Source: Cupriavidus oxalaticus (GTDB taxonomy: Bacteria > Pseudomonadota > Gammaproteobacteria > Burkholderiales > Burkholderiaceae). Taken from it: 64,000 nt of DNA. Below are positions 17,706 to 26,540 of the stretch, in pieces. The notes under the pieces are model-generated. The model did no database searches and was not told where the DNA came from. It saw only the letters and a program-made list of their open reading frames with translations. Made by a program: the position numbers and the translations under genes. Each line of letters begins with the position of its first letter. The stretch's first letter is position 1. The stretch is taken from the NCBI RefSeq assembly GCF_004768545.1, contig NZ_CP038639.1, positions 62,001 through 126,000 on the forward strand, read 5' to 3'.

Positions 17706-17772
17706 ACCCGTGGAAATTATCTCAAACGCATGGCGCAGCAAAGGCGCGCCATCGTCAACATCGTGGAGCATT

Positions 17773-17807
17773 GTTCTTCTACTCTCCGGCAAGCATAGAA
17801 GAAGAAC
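17773..17807. repeat. Imperfect 11-bp inverted repeat
   Basis: GTTCTTCTACT (17773-17783) and AGAAGAAGAAC (17797-17807) pair with one mismatch around a 13-base loop. It lies between the recombinase relic and the RIT element, in a stretch (17708-17951) without a credible gene. It could be a terminator or a relic end. Confidence 0.35.
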
Positions 17808-17951
17808 ACTTAGCCGTAAGGCAGCTCGGGCACGCCGCCTGCGTATTCCATCGCGCAGACCATTCCCCCGATCCAGTCTGCGGTGGTCTGCCCCCGGGTA
17901 GCGCATGCGTATGTGTAATTCGATGCGTCATGCGTATGTTGGCATGACGCG

Positions 17952-17976
17952 TCTAATGCGAACAGCGTTTTTATGC
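17952..17976 (+). repeat. Left terminal inverted repeat of the RIT element
   Basis: The 25-base sequence TCTAATGCGAACAGCG + TTTTTATGC is the exact reverse complement of 21360-21384. The symmetry continues imperfectly for a few more bases outward (GC at 17949-17950). Confidence 0.85.
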
Positions 17977-18103
17977 GACGTCGAGCGATGCGGTCCAGCG
18001 GACGTGGCAGTCTGAGAGTGGTCCTCGGCCAAGTCAGGCGAAATTGGACTTCACATAAAAAAGCAGGTCTCCTGTAGTGGCTGTCCCACTTCAGGAGCCA
18101 TTC

Positions 18104-19336
18104 ATGGATACCCTTCCTTCGCTTCACGCTGCACCGGCTTCGTGGCTGCGCGACAGCGTTCTCGCTCCGTACATTGGTGGCTATTGTCAGTACCTTGTCA
18201 GGCGAGGCTACGCCGATCACACCGTAAGAATGTACCTGTATTGTGTCGCACACTTCGCCCGCTGGATACGACGCCGTCGGATTGCCGCGTGCGACCTTAC
18301 AGACGATGTAGTTCGGCGGTTCATCACTGAACACCTCCCGCGCTGTACCTGCCCACCGCCAGTGCGAAGGCACGGGCGCACGGTCCGTGCGGCACTGCGG
18401 CATCTGCTCATCGCACTGGATGAAGCCGGGCTGCTGCGTAAGAGCCAGGTTTTCACCGCGATTGATGATGAACTTCGCCGCTTTGATGATTACATGAACC
18501 GCGCACGCGGACTGGCGCGAAGCACGCGAATGCAACGTCTCAGCATCCTACGATCCTTCCTGCAACAGAGCCACGGTGCTGGCTCTCCTACCCAGGGCGA
18601 ACTGCGCCGGTTCATCGGCAGACAGCTTCGGCGACTGTGTCCGGGCAGCGCACAGGTTGTTGCGGGCACGCTGCGCGCGTATCTCCGCTATCGAGCAACA
18701 TTGAGGGACGCGGTGGCGCACTTGCTGCCGGTCATCGCATCGCCCGCGAACAGACGCTTGGCGGTATTACCGCAGACGCTGTCGCAGCAGGAGGTTTTGC
18801 AGCTGCTTGACGCCTTTCCACAAGGGTTGCCATCCAGGCATCGCGCTTACGCCATGGTCCGGTGCCTCGTCGATCTGGGCCTGCGAGCCGGCGAAGTTGT
18901 CACCATCGATCTGGACGACATCGACTGGGAAGCGGGAACCCTTCGCATCGCCAAGAATAAGTCGCGTCGAGTAGACGTGCTGCCGTTGCCCCAGACCACG
19001 GGCCAGGCCATCGCAACCTATCTACAAGTGGAGCGACCTCCGACGGCGAGCAGGCGAGTCTTTGTTCGCCATGTTGCGCCGGTTGATGCCCCGATCGGTC
19101 CGGAGGTGCTACGCAAGATTGTGCGCGAGGCATATCGGCGCGGCGGACTTCCCTATACGAGGGTGCACATATTGCGCCATACGCTGGCGAGTCGGATGCT
19201 CGCCAGCGGAAGCACCCTCAAGGAAGTCGCCGACGTGCTGCGTCATCGTGAGCTCGACACGTCAATGATCTACACCAAGGTCGACATGGTTCACCTATCG
19301 GCCGTTGCAATGCCCTGGCCGGGAGGTGTGAGATGA
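18104..19336 (+). CDS. ritA: RIT tyrosine recombinase A
   Basis: ATG at 18104 is preceded by AGGAG. The 410-residue protein has a SAM-like core-binding N-terminal half and a catalytic half: Arg in LGLRAGEVV, Lys region NKSRRVDVLPL, HILRHTLASRML (His-x-x-Arg), LRHRELDTSMIYTKVD with His and Tyr nucleophile. A cysteine/histidine-rich stretch (HLPRCTCPPPVRRHGR) lies near residue 80. It is the first of three recombinases whose genes overlap (its TGA shares ATGA with ritB). The products are thought to act together in integrating the element. Confidence 0.88.
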   Translation: MDTLPSLHAAPASWLRDSVLAPYIGGYCQYLVRRGYADHTVRMYLYCVAHFARWIRRRRIAACDLTDDVVRRFITEHLPRCTCPPPVRRHGRTVRAALRHLLIALDEAGLLRKSQVFTAIDDELRRFDDYMNRARGLARSTRMQRLSILRSFLQQSHGAGSPTQGELRRFIGRQLRRLCPGSAQVVAGTLRAYLRYRATLRDAVAHLLPVIASPANRRLAVLPQTLSQQEVLQLLDAFPQGLPSRHRAYAMVRCLVDLGLRAGEVVTIDLDDIDWEAGTLRIAKNKSRRVDVLPLPQTTGQAIATYLQVERPPTASRRVFVRHVAPVDAPIGPEVLRKIVREAYRRGGLPYTRVHILRHTLASRMLASGSTLKEVADVLRHRELDTSMIYTKVDMVHLSAVAMPWPGGVR

Positions 19337-20292
19337 GCACTACCAACAACACTGTACAGCTTGCTGTCGAACGATATCTGAATCAGCGCAGACGACTTGG
19401 CTTCGAACTGAGTTTCACCGGCCAGCAACTGATGCGTTTCGCCCGGTACGCGGATGCCCGTGGGCATCGAGGGCCGCTGACACTCAAACTGCAACTCGAC
19501 TGGGCGCGCGAGCATGTCAAGCGCACCGGACTTGTGACCTGGGCTCGCAGGTTGGAAGTCGTTCGACCTTTCGCGGCATACTACCGTCAGTTCCAGCCGG
19601 ACACCGAGATCCCTGACTTACACACCTTCGGGCCAGGCCATCGGCGCTTAGCGCCGCACATTTACACCAGGCAGGAAGTGTGCGATTTGCTCGAGCAGGC
19701 AGGTCGCCTGCCCCCGTTGGACGGACTACGACCCGCGACCTACCGGACGCTGTTCGGCCTTATCGCCACCGTCGGCCTTCGGCTCTCAGAAGCATTGAAC
19801 CTTCGTGATGGGGACGTCGATTTGCGACGTGCTTGTTTGACCGTGCGTCACACCAAGTTTAACAAGTCGCGTTGCCTGCCGTTGCACAGCAGTGCAGTAC
19901 AAGCGCTCAACGAATACCGGCAACTCCGTGATCGGCGTATCGAAACCCGTGCGGACATGCCGTTCTTCGTGTCGCAATCGGGATGCGCCCTGCCGAAGAG
20001 GACGGTTCAAGACGTCTTCGTCCAACTGCGTCGGCAATTGGCGTGGCAGGCACGCGGGGACTACCCGCATCCGCGCATTCAAGACCTGCGCCACAGTTTC
20101 GCCGTGGCTCGATTGCTACGATGGTATGAGACAGGAGAGACCGTCGATCACGCCGTGCTCTGGTTATGCACCTACCTTGGTCATGCCAGCATCTCGGACA
20201 CTTACTGGTACCTCAGCGGCACGCCAGAACTGATGGCAGTGGTGGGTGCGAAGTTCGAGTGTTTTGCACTGGAGGAGGTGCGCCATGCATAG
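19333..20292 (+). CDS. ritB: RIT tyrosine recombinase B
   Basis: This 319-residue tyrosine recombinase starts four bases before the ritA stop. Catalytic residues are visible: Arg in VGLRLSEALNL, HTKFNKSRCLPLH, RIQDLRHSFAVARLL (His-x-x-Arg) and LGHASISDTYWYL with the Tyr. Its stop lies 8 bases into ritC. The frame is intact and all key residues are present, so the protein itself looks functional. Confidence 0.88.
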   Translation: MSTTNNTVQLAVERYLNQRRRLGFELSFTGQQLMRFARYADARGHRGPLTLKLQLDWAREHVKRTGLVTWARRLEVVRPFAAYYRQFQPDTEIPDLHTFGPGHRRLAPHIYTRQEVCDLLEQAGRLPPLDGLRPATYRTLFGLIATVGLRLSEALNLRDGDVDLRRACLTVRHTKFNKSRCLPLHSSAVQALNEYRQLRDRRIETRADMPFFVSQSGCALPKRTVQDVFVQLRRQLAWQARGDYPHPRIQDLRHSFAVARLLRWYETGETVDHAVLWLCTYLGHASISDTYWYLSGTPELMAVVGAKFECFALEEVRHA

Positions 20293-21288
20293 TTCAACTT
20301 CACCCACCTTCGGCGGCTTGGTGCAGGAGTTTTTCACCGACTACATGGTGCAGCAGCGAGCGCTCAGTCCTTGTACCGTCGCGTCCTATCGCGATGCCTT
20401 CTTGCTCATGTTGCGATTTGCCGAGCAACATTTGGGAAAACCGCCGTCGGTCTTGCGATTGGCTGACATTGACGCGAAGTTCCTGGCCAGCTTTCTGGAG
20501 CACCTCGAACAAGACCGGCACAACACCGTCCGTAGCCGCAATATCCGGCTGGCGGCTATACGGTCTTCCTGCGATTCGCGGCTCGTCGCGACCTCGCGAA
20601 CCTGCGTGTCTTTGAGCAGGCGCTGGCGGTCCCAATGAAACGCTTCGACAGGCCGATGATCGGGTTCCTCTCAAAGGAGCAGATGTTGGCCCTCATGGAC
20701 ATTTCTACGGCAAGCTGGCTCGGTCAACGAGACCGACTGCTCTTGACCTTGCTTTACAACACTGGCGCTCGAGTATCGGAGATCGTTGGTGTTCAGGTCG
20801 GTGACGTCATCCTTGGCCCGACATCTTTCATTCACTTGCATGGAAAGGGACGCAAGCAGCGGTCGCTGCCGCTTTGGAAGAGCGCAGTCCGAGATATTCG
20901 TGACTGGCTTGGCCGCAACCCGCAACTGACCGAGCGATCGCCGCTGCTGCCCACCCGTCAGGGCAATGCAATGAACCGAGCCACGGTCTGTCAACGGCTG
21001 AAGCTGGCGACCAAGGCAGCGTCGGAACGACATCCCGAACTCGCTGACGTCAAGGTATCACCGCACCGTATCAGGCATTCGACCGCCATGGCGATGCTGC
21101 AGTCCGGTGTATGGCCCACTGAGATTGCGTTATGGCTCGGTCACGAGAGCCCGACGACGACGCACATGTATGTCGAGGCGGACCTTAAGATGAAGGAGCG
21201 CGCGCTCGCTCGGTTGAATCCGCCAATTGTGAAACGAGCTCGGTACCAGCCACCCGCGACGCTTCTGCAATTCCTGAAGTCGCTATGA
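20285..21288 (+). pseudogene. ritC: RIT tyrosine recombinase C, frameshifted
   Basis: The N-terminal half is open from ATG 20285 to a stop at 20638, and the C-terminal half is open from 20635 (MKRFDRPMIGFLSKEQ) to 21288. Between about 20567 and 20634 the correct sequence (FLRFAARRDLANLRVFEQALAVP) is read only in the second frame. Adding one T after 20566 (TCT-TTC-CTG) would join the halves into a 334-residue protein. The C-terminal half keeps GARVSEIV, HRIRHSTAMAML and LGHESPTTTHMYVEA. A stop-start ATGA at 20635 could still allow a separate C-terminal fragment. Confidence 0.85.
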
Positions 21289-21310
21289 TTATGTGAATCG
21301 AATGAGCACA

Positions 21311-21336
21311 CGCCGCGCCTCCAATGGAGCGCGGCG
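21311..21336 (+). terminator. Hairpin inside the RIT right end
   Basis: CGCCGCGC (21311-21318) pairs with GCGCGGCG (21329-21336); the loop can extend with TCCA/TGGA. It lies 22 bases after the recombinase C stop and before the right inverted repeat. There is no T tract. Confidence 0.5.
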
Positions 21337-21359
21337 CCTCACTCGTCTTGGCAGGATCG

Positions 21360-21384
21360 GCATAAAAACGCTGTTCGCATTAGA
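21360..21384 (-). repeat. Right terminal inverted repeat of the RIT element
   Basis: Exact reverse complement of the left repeat at 17952-17976 over 25 bases. The following 150 bases to the next gene show no further recombinase sequence. They contain the promoter region of the alcohol dehydrogenase. Confidence 0.85.
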
Positions 21385-21534
21385 TGCGCCCAGCACAGCG
21401 ACGAAGAAGGCCTCAAGTCTGTGCTTGGTCCCTGCCATCTCGATCCGCGATGGCATGCTCTCGACTCGTTGATTTTCTTCCGACGGATCTGTCGGCATCA
21501 TCTGAAGTAATTATCACAGTCATATGGACATCAG

Positions 21535-22719
21535 ATGGAACCCATCCAACCTAAGCGCTACCGATTTACCGGACATGAGCGCGTCTTTCACAATGCTTCG
21601 GCAATCGAGACGCTGCCTGAGGTCTTGGGGCTGTTCGGATACCAGCGCGTCTTCGTCGTTTGCTCCCGCACGATACGCAGGAAGACCACTTGGATCGACC
21701 GGTTACAGGCGCGGCTTGGCAACTTGATCGTCGGGATTACCGATGATGTGGGCGAACATTCTCCGCTGTCCAACGTCCTAAACGCGGCAAGGCAAGCGCG
21801 CGATGCCCATGCCGACGTCATCGTCTCTATCGGTGGCGGCTCGGTAATGGACATGTGCAAGGCCATGCAATTGTGCATTTCGGAGAATACCTACGACCGG
21901 GATTCCCTTCTAAAATTGCAGTTCGTCCTGTCTCAAGATGGCACCGAGATGCTGACGACATCGCAGGCGCCGGCTGCCATCAGGCAGATCGCGATCCCCA
22001 CCACGCTTGCCACATCCGAATGGACGCCGGTCAGCACGCCGATCGACGATGAGACACGACTGAAAGCTCGTTTCGTGGTCCCCGACGGCTCGCCCCAAGC
22101 AATCCTCTATGACCCTGACCTGCTGCAGCAGACGCCTGTGCGATTGCTGTGGTCTACTGGTATTCGGGGTCTGGACCATGCCATCAACACGGCCTGCTCG
22201 TCGTCGCCGCATCCATTTGCAAGCCTGTTGGCAGAGAAAGCTATCGCGCTGTATGTAGATCACCTGCCAAATCTGAGCGACGTCACCTCGACCGACTCGT
22301 TCATTCAGTGCCAGCTAGCCACCTGGTACACCGGCATGGGTCAGATGTCGGTGCCGCACGGCTTCAGCCACTGGATGGTCCATATCATAGGCCCGTACGG
22401 TGGCGTCGCGCATAGCGATGCGGCGTGCGTCCTGATGCTTGCCCAAGCGAAATGGCTCGAGGGGTGGGTCACGCCGCAGCATGCACGCCTGCGAGCCGCC
22501 ATCGGCCAACCTGACAAGCCGTTTCACGCCATACTTCACGGCTTGCTGGAGCGTTTGAGTATGCCGACCACACTCGACGACCTGGGCCTCACGCGCACTC
22601 AGGTCGACGCAATGATCGGCCCAGCACTTAAACATCCGATGGTGACCCGCAATAATGTTCGGCCGATCGAGACGGAAGCAGACTTGCGCGCTGTTCTGGA
22701 GTTGGCATGGCGTGCATAA
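21535..22719 (+). CDS. Iron-containing alcohol dehydrogenase family (maleylacetate reductase-like)
   Basis: This 394-residue protein has the group III ADH pattern: VIVSIGGGSVMDMCKAM near residue 100 (nucleotide binding), TTLATSEWTPV, and metal-ligand stretches GLDHAINTACSSSPHP, SVPHGFSHWMVH and a later Asp/His. The N-terminal layout resembles maleylacetate reductases more than butanol dehydrogenases. It probably performs NAD(P)H-dependent reduction of an oxo acid or aldehyde. A LysR gene follows 33 bases later on the same strand. It lies just outside the RIT element, with the element's right repeat about 150 bases upstream. Confidence 0.9.
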   Translation: MEPIQPKRYRFTGHERVFHNASAIETLPEVLGLFGYQRVFVVCSRTIRRKTTWIDRLQARLGNLIVGITDDVGEHSPLSNVLNAARQARDAHADVIVSIGGGSVMDMCKAMQLCISENTYDRDSLLKLQFVLSQDGTEMLTTSQAPAAIRQIAIPTTLATSEWTPVSTPIDDETRLKARFVVPDGSPQAILYDPDLLQQTPVRLLWSTGIRGLDHAINTACSSSPHPFASLLAEKAIALYVDHLPNLSDVTSTDSFIQCQLATWYTGMGQMSVPHGFSHWMVHIIGPYGGVAHSDAACVLMLAQAKWLEGWVTPQHARLRAAIGQPDKPFHAILHGLLERLSMPTTLDDLGLTRTQVDAMIGPALKHPMVTRNNVRPIETEADLRAVLELAWRA

Positions 22720-22752
22720 TGCCATTTAGTCTCAGCCCGCCCTCCTGATGCC

Positions 22753-23685
22753 ATGAAGATCGATCCCGTTTCGTTGCGGCTGTTCCTTGCGGTTTCCGAA
22801 CTCGGTACCATTGCCGCCGCCGCGGAACGGGAGCACATCACGGCCTCCGCTGTCAGCAAGCGCGTCAGCGATCTGGAAGATGCCCTGAGCACGCAATTGC
22901 TGGAGCGTAGCAACAAGGGTATCGTGCTGACTCCGGCAGGTATCGCCCTGCAAGGGCTGTCGCGCAACATCGTCAACGACCTTGACAATGTCGCGACGAT
23001 GATGCAGGACTACGCCAGCGGGACCCGGGGCCTGGTTCGCATCTATGCTAACGTGTCCTCCATCGCCCAGTTCCTGCCGAATGATCTTCATGGCTTTATC
23101 GAGAAGTATCCTGACGTGCAAGTCCAACTCCATGAGCACATTAGCACCGCGATCTTGCGTGGAGTGTCGGAGAACGAGGCAGACGTCGGCTGCTTTGCCG
23201 ATCTGGGTAAAGCGCCGCATGGCCTGCTGATCCTGCCATATCGCGAGGACGACCTGGTCGTCGTTGTGCCTCGGCACCACCCTCTGGCCTCGCGAAAGAA
23301 GCTGACCACACCAGATTTGCTCGATCACTACATGATCGGACTACAAACGGGCAGCTACATTAATCTGCAGTTGTCGCGCTTGGCCAGCGAGCACGGAAAG
23401 CCGGTGAAGTTCCGCATGCAGGTCAACAGCTACGATGCCGTCTGCCTGATGGTGGAGTCGAAAATGGGTATCGGCATTCTTCCCGAGCGCCTGGCCCGGC
23501 GCTATTCAAGAATACTTGGCGTGCGCATGATCGCGCTCGATGCGCCATGGTCACATCGCAAGCTCAACCTTTGCGTCCGTTCCTACGAAGGATTGCCAGT
23601 GGCTGCGCGCCAGCTGGTCGACCACTTATGCCCATCTGCGCAGGTGCTCGCTGCTGACGCGGGCGCGATACGCGCCCACTCTTGA
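22753..23685 (+). CDS. LysR-type transcriptional regulator
   Basis: This 310-residue protein begins MKIDPVSLRLFLAVSELGTIAAAAEREHITASAVSKRVSDLE, a clear LysR winged helix, and continues into an effector domain with SYDAVCLMVESKMGIGILPE. It is co-directional with the alcohol dehydrogenase and convergent with the Bug gene (7-base gap). It most likely regulates the ADH gene and perhaps the receptor. Confidence 0.92.
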   Translation: MKIDPVSLRLFLAVSELGTIAAAAEREHITASAVSKRVSDLEDALSTQLLERSNKGIVLTPAGIALQGLSRNIVNDLDNVATMMQDYASGTRGLVRIYANVSSIAQFLPNDLHGFIEKYPDVQVQLHEHISTAILRGVSENEADVGCFADLGKAPHGLLILPYREDDLVVVVPRHHPLASRKKLTTPDLLDHYMIGLQTGSYINLQLSRLASEHGKPVKFRMQVNSYDAVCLMVESKMGIGILPERLARRYSRILGVRMIALDAPWSHRKLNLCVRSYEGLPVAARQLVDHLCPSAQVLAADAGAIRAHS

Positions 23686-23692
23686 CTCCTGC

Positions 23693-24661
23693 CTAGTCTA
23701 TAGTTGCCCCCGCGGCGTTGACAACTTCGGACCAGCGGGCGAGGTCGCTGCGGATCAGTGCCTCGAACTTACTCGGCTCGGAGACAAACGGCTCGCATCC
23801 CTGGCGTTCCAAGGTCTCCCGCACTTCCGGATCCTCCAGTACTTTCCTCAACGCCGCCCGCAACCGGGCAATGACGGCAGGGGGCGTGTTTACAGGCGCA
23901 AACAGGCCATACCAGGGTGTTGCGCCAACTCCACGAAGCGTCTCTCCGACGGTTGGAACGTCTGGCATCGATGGTAGGCGCTTTTCGTTGGTCACAGCAA
24001 GGACCTTAAGCTTGCCGGCACGAATGAACGCCTGCGCTGATGGCAAGCTCTGCACCGAAAGCGTCACCTGCCCTCCCACCACATCTGCCGCCGCAGCCGC
24101 GGCTCCCTTATATGGAACATGCACCAGCCGAATTCCAGCGCTATGTTGGATCATCTCTCCAATCAGATGGTTCAGCGTTCCGTTTCCCGCCGAGGCGAAG
24201 GTGACCGTGTCAGGCTTCTTACGCGCTAGAGCTACCAGTTCGCGCACGCTGCCAGGAAGGAAAGACGTATTGGCAACGAGCACATAGCCTGCCGTTGCCA
24301 CGCTGCCAACAGGTACGAAATCCTGCACCGGATCGAACCCCGTGCGCTTGTAGAGCGCGGGATTTATCACATGGGCGCTGCTAACCGTGAATAGCAGCGT
24401 ATACCCGTCAGCTGCGGCCTTTGCCACGTATGCAGTGCCTATGTTGCCACCGGCGCCGGGGCGATTTTCAACCACCACTTGCTTGCCAAGCCTTTCGGCA
24501 AGCTTTGTTGTCAGTATACGGGCGACCACGTCGTTAGCGCCGCCTGGGGCTTGGGGTACTACTACCATTACCGGCTTGGCGGGGTATGTGTTCTGTGCGC
24601 CGGCCGCTGTTGCGAAGCCCAGCGCGAGCATTGCCAGCCAGCGGGTCCTTATAATTTTCAT
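23693..24661 (-). CDS. Bug/TctC-type periplasmic receptor
   Basis: The start chosen is ATG 24661, preceded by GGAGACACC; a longer frame upstream lacks a signal peptide. The 322-residue protein has a signal (TRWLAMLALGFATAAGAQN) and the family blocks VVVPQAPGGANDVVAR, VVENRPGAGGNIGTAYVAKA and FASAGNGTLNHLIGE. It is an orphan receptor with no TctA/TctB in view. It faces the LysR gene convergently. Confidence 0.92.
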   Translation of the reverse strand: MKIIRTRWLAMLALGFATAAGAQNTYPAKPVMVVVPQAPGGANDVVARILTTKLAERLGKQVVVENRPGAGGNIGTAYVAKAAADGYTLLFTVSSAHVINPALYKRTGFDPVQDFVPVGSVATAGYVLVANTSFLPGSVRELVALARKKPDTVTFASAGNGTLNHLIGEMIQHSAGIRLVHVPYKGAAAAAADVVGGQVTLSVQSLPSAQAFIRAGKLKVLAVTNEKRLPSMPDVPTVGETLRGVGATPWYGLFAPVNTPPAVIARLRAALRKVLEDPEVRETLERQGCEPFVSEPSKFEALIRSDLARWSEVVNAAGATID

Positions 24662-24901
24662 GGTGTCTCCTCGAAAATTGCCAGGACATTGAAGCCTGGT
24701 GTTTCCATAGTGCGGGATAGGCCAACCGTTGCAAAGCAACGGTTCAACATTGCATCATCGTGGATCGAGATGGCAGATGCGAGTTGCTGAATTCATATCA
24801 GCTGCTGAGCGTCCAAAGCACTGATGAGCCGTACCGACCATCGCCGAATTCACGGAACTCCTCTTCACGCAGAGCAGGACACCACGCTTCTGCTAGAGGG
24901 T

Positions 24902-25100
24902 ATGGACCAGACTGCGCGCAGCCAGTTGCGACTCCAGCATGCTGTCGAGGGCCTGTCGGTTGCGGCCATCTCCTACTACGTGTAGTCACTCGCGGGCACC
25001 GGGCTAAAGGTTCTGCATGCGGTGCACCTCCCGCTGGACCCGGATCTGATCATGTGCGTGCGTGTTCATTCTTCCCGTGGTGTTCCTGGTGTTGCGCGCC
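24902..25100 (+). pseudogene. DUF3422-like C-terminal remnant
   Basis: From 24902 the frame reads MDQTARSQLRLQHAVEGLS then VAAISYYV before a TAG at 24983. This is the pattern of the C-terminal part of DUF3422 membrane-associated proteins. Beyond the stop the same frame continues GTGLKVLHAVHLPLDPDL, also matching the family, then loses frame. It is a fragment without start or promoter. The stretch 24662-24901 shows nothing else I can support. Confidence 0.5.
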
Positions 25101-25429
25101 ACCCGCGCAGCAAGCATGCCGGGCAAAAAAAATCTATGGTCGCCCCTGTTTTTGCAACCTTGAGCTCTGACGAAGTGGTTGGCAACGTCAGCCGTCTTCC
25201 CAGCTTCGGGCTGAAAGCTTCAAGCCGGTGCGCGCCAGCGGGGCGGGCGAGCGCAACAGGCTCCGTGAATTGCGGCGAAATTTCCATCGGATCGCACCCA
25301 ACGGGAGGCGGGCTGCGGATCGGCGAGGATGCGCTCGTACACAAGCGTAGAGCGAAGCGAACGTCTGCCACCAGGGAACGCTAGACATCTCCCGCTTCTC
25401 GGCAAATCCGGTGGCGCTTTTTGCTGCTC

Positions 25430-25507
25430 ATCCGGCACACCAATTACGCCACATTCAGCCACCGCTGGATGCTGCAGGAGCGCGTCTTCCCCCTCCGACG
25501 AAGCCAT
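25430..25507 (-). pseudogene. Acyl-CoA synthetase C-terminal fragment
   Basis: On the minus strand about 26 codons read EGEDALLQHPAVAECGVIGV then PDEQ. This is nearly the consensus of the C-terminal mobile domain of AMP-forming acyl-CoA synthetases (ExEDALLxHPAVAECAVVGVPD). Neither side continues the homology, so it is a short relic. Between 25100 and 25430 I see nothing recognisable. Confidence 0.55.
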
Positions 25508-25527
25508 ATTTTATGGAATGTTGGGCG

Positions 25528-26454
25528 CTACTTTCTCGGCGCGACTGATTGATAAGCGGCGACATCGGGACGCACCTGCGACAAGGTAGCAACAAACTCT
25601 TGCACAACAGGACCCTCATCGTCAGCTCGTGTCACGGCCACCAAGGTCGCTTTCGTTCGCATATTTGCAATACGAACAAATGCCACGTCACGTCTCTCAA
25701 CCGAAGCAACCGAGGCGCCAACCAGCGTGAACCCTAGTCCGGCAGCGACTAAGCCTAGCGCCGTGTGAATTTCAATGGCTTCATGGCCCGCGCGAGGATT
25801 GCCTTCGGCCTGACGAAGTGCATCCACCATCTGGTTAGCGTACCGACTCTGAGGGTCTTTCGGATACTGGATGAGCGCCAGCGCATCTAGTTCAGAAGCC
25901 CGAACCGCCTTGCGCTTCGCGAACGGCGAATGAATTGGCACCGCTGCAACGAAGGGGTCGTCAAACAGCTTTACGTAGGTAAGGTCGTTGGCCCTATCGA
26001 ACTCGCCAATGTAGCGCGAGATGCCGACGTCGATTCGGCCACTTCGCAGCGAATCGGGCTGATGCTCGGATAGTTGCTCTACCAGGTCCAACTGAATGCC
26101 TGGCAGCTTCTCGCGAAAGCGCCGCACAGCCTCGGGCACGATGGAGAAGATTGCGGACCGCGTGAATCCAATTCCGAGCCAACCCAGATTGCCAGCTGCG
26201 ACCGCCCTTGCCTCCTCATCGAGCCGCCGCATTTGCGACAGCAACTCTTTCGCCCTCGGATAGAGGAATCTCCCCGTGGATGTCAGGGTCATCGGCCGGT
26301 TGGACCGGTCGAACACTGGCGCGCCAAGCAGCGACTCAAGCTGCGAAATCTGCATGCTGATTGCCGTTGGCGCGACGAACAGGCGACTGGACGCGGCCAC
26401 TGCGCTCCCGGCATCCACTACCTCACAGAAGTACCGCAGCTGCTTCAAGTTCAT
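25528..26454 (-). CDS. LysR-type transcriptional regulator
   Basis: This 308-residue protein begins MNLKQLRYFCEVVDAGSAVAASSRLFVAPTAISMQISQLE with a typical winged helix and has a C-terminal effector domain including HTALGLVAAGLGFTLVGASV. It is divergent from the RraA-Bug-RraA set starting at 26541 (86-base gap), so it is the likely regulator of that set. Confidence 0.92.
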   Translation of the reverse strand: MNLKQLRYFCEVVDAGSAVAASSRLFVAPTAISMQISQLESLLGAPVFDRSNRPMTLTSTGRFLYPRAKELLSQMRRLDEEARAVAAGNLGWLGIGFTRSAIFSIVPEAVRRFREKLPGIQLDLVEQLSEHQPDSLRSGRIDVGISRYIGEFDRANDLTYVKLFDDPFVAAVPIHSPFAKRKAVRASELDALALIQYPKDPQSRYANQMVDALRQAEGNPRAGHEAIEIHTALGLVAAGLGFTLVGASVASVERRDVAFVRIANMRTKATLVAVTRADDEGPVVQEFVATLSQVRPDVAAYQSVAPRK

Positions 26455-26540
26455 TTTTTCTTAATGTAAGACCAATTTTCGGCGTTTGATTCAGGCCAGA
26501 CTTTACTCGAAACTCTGCCGAACACACATGGAGTTATGCA

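Larger units (their letters stand above)
17952..21384 (+). mobile_element. RIT element (recombinase in trio)
   Basis: Three consecutive, overlapping tyrosine recombinase genes of different subtypes lie on one strand between perfect 25-bp inverted repeats (17952-17976 and 21360-21384). That is the defining architecture of RIT elements, known from Cupriavidus and other proteobacteria. The element is about 3.4 kb and carries no cargo. The third recombinase is broken by a one-base deletion, so this copy is probably immobile unless complemented. Confidence 0.85.

Noticed and set aside
20540..20660. Programmed frameshifting as an explanation for the split ritC
   Set aside because: No slippery heptamer of the usual type is seen at the break. 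A simple one-base deletion in TCT(T)TCC explains it, so I treat it as a mutation until reads or relatives say otherwise.
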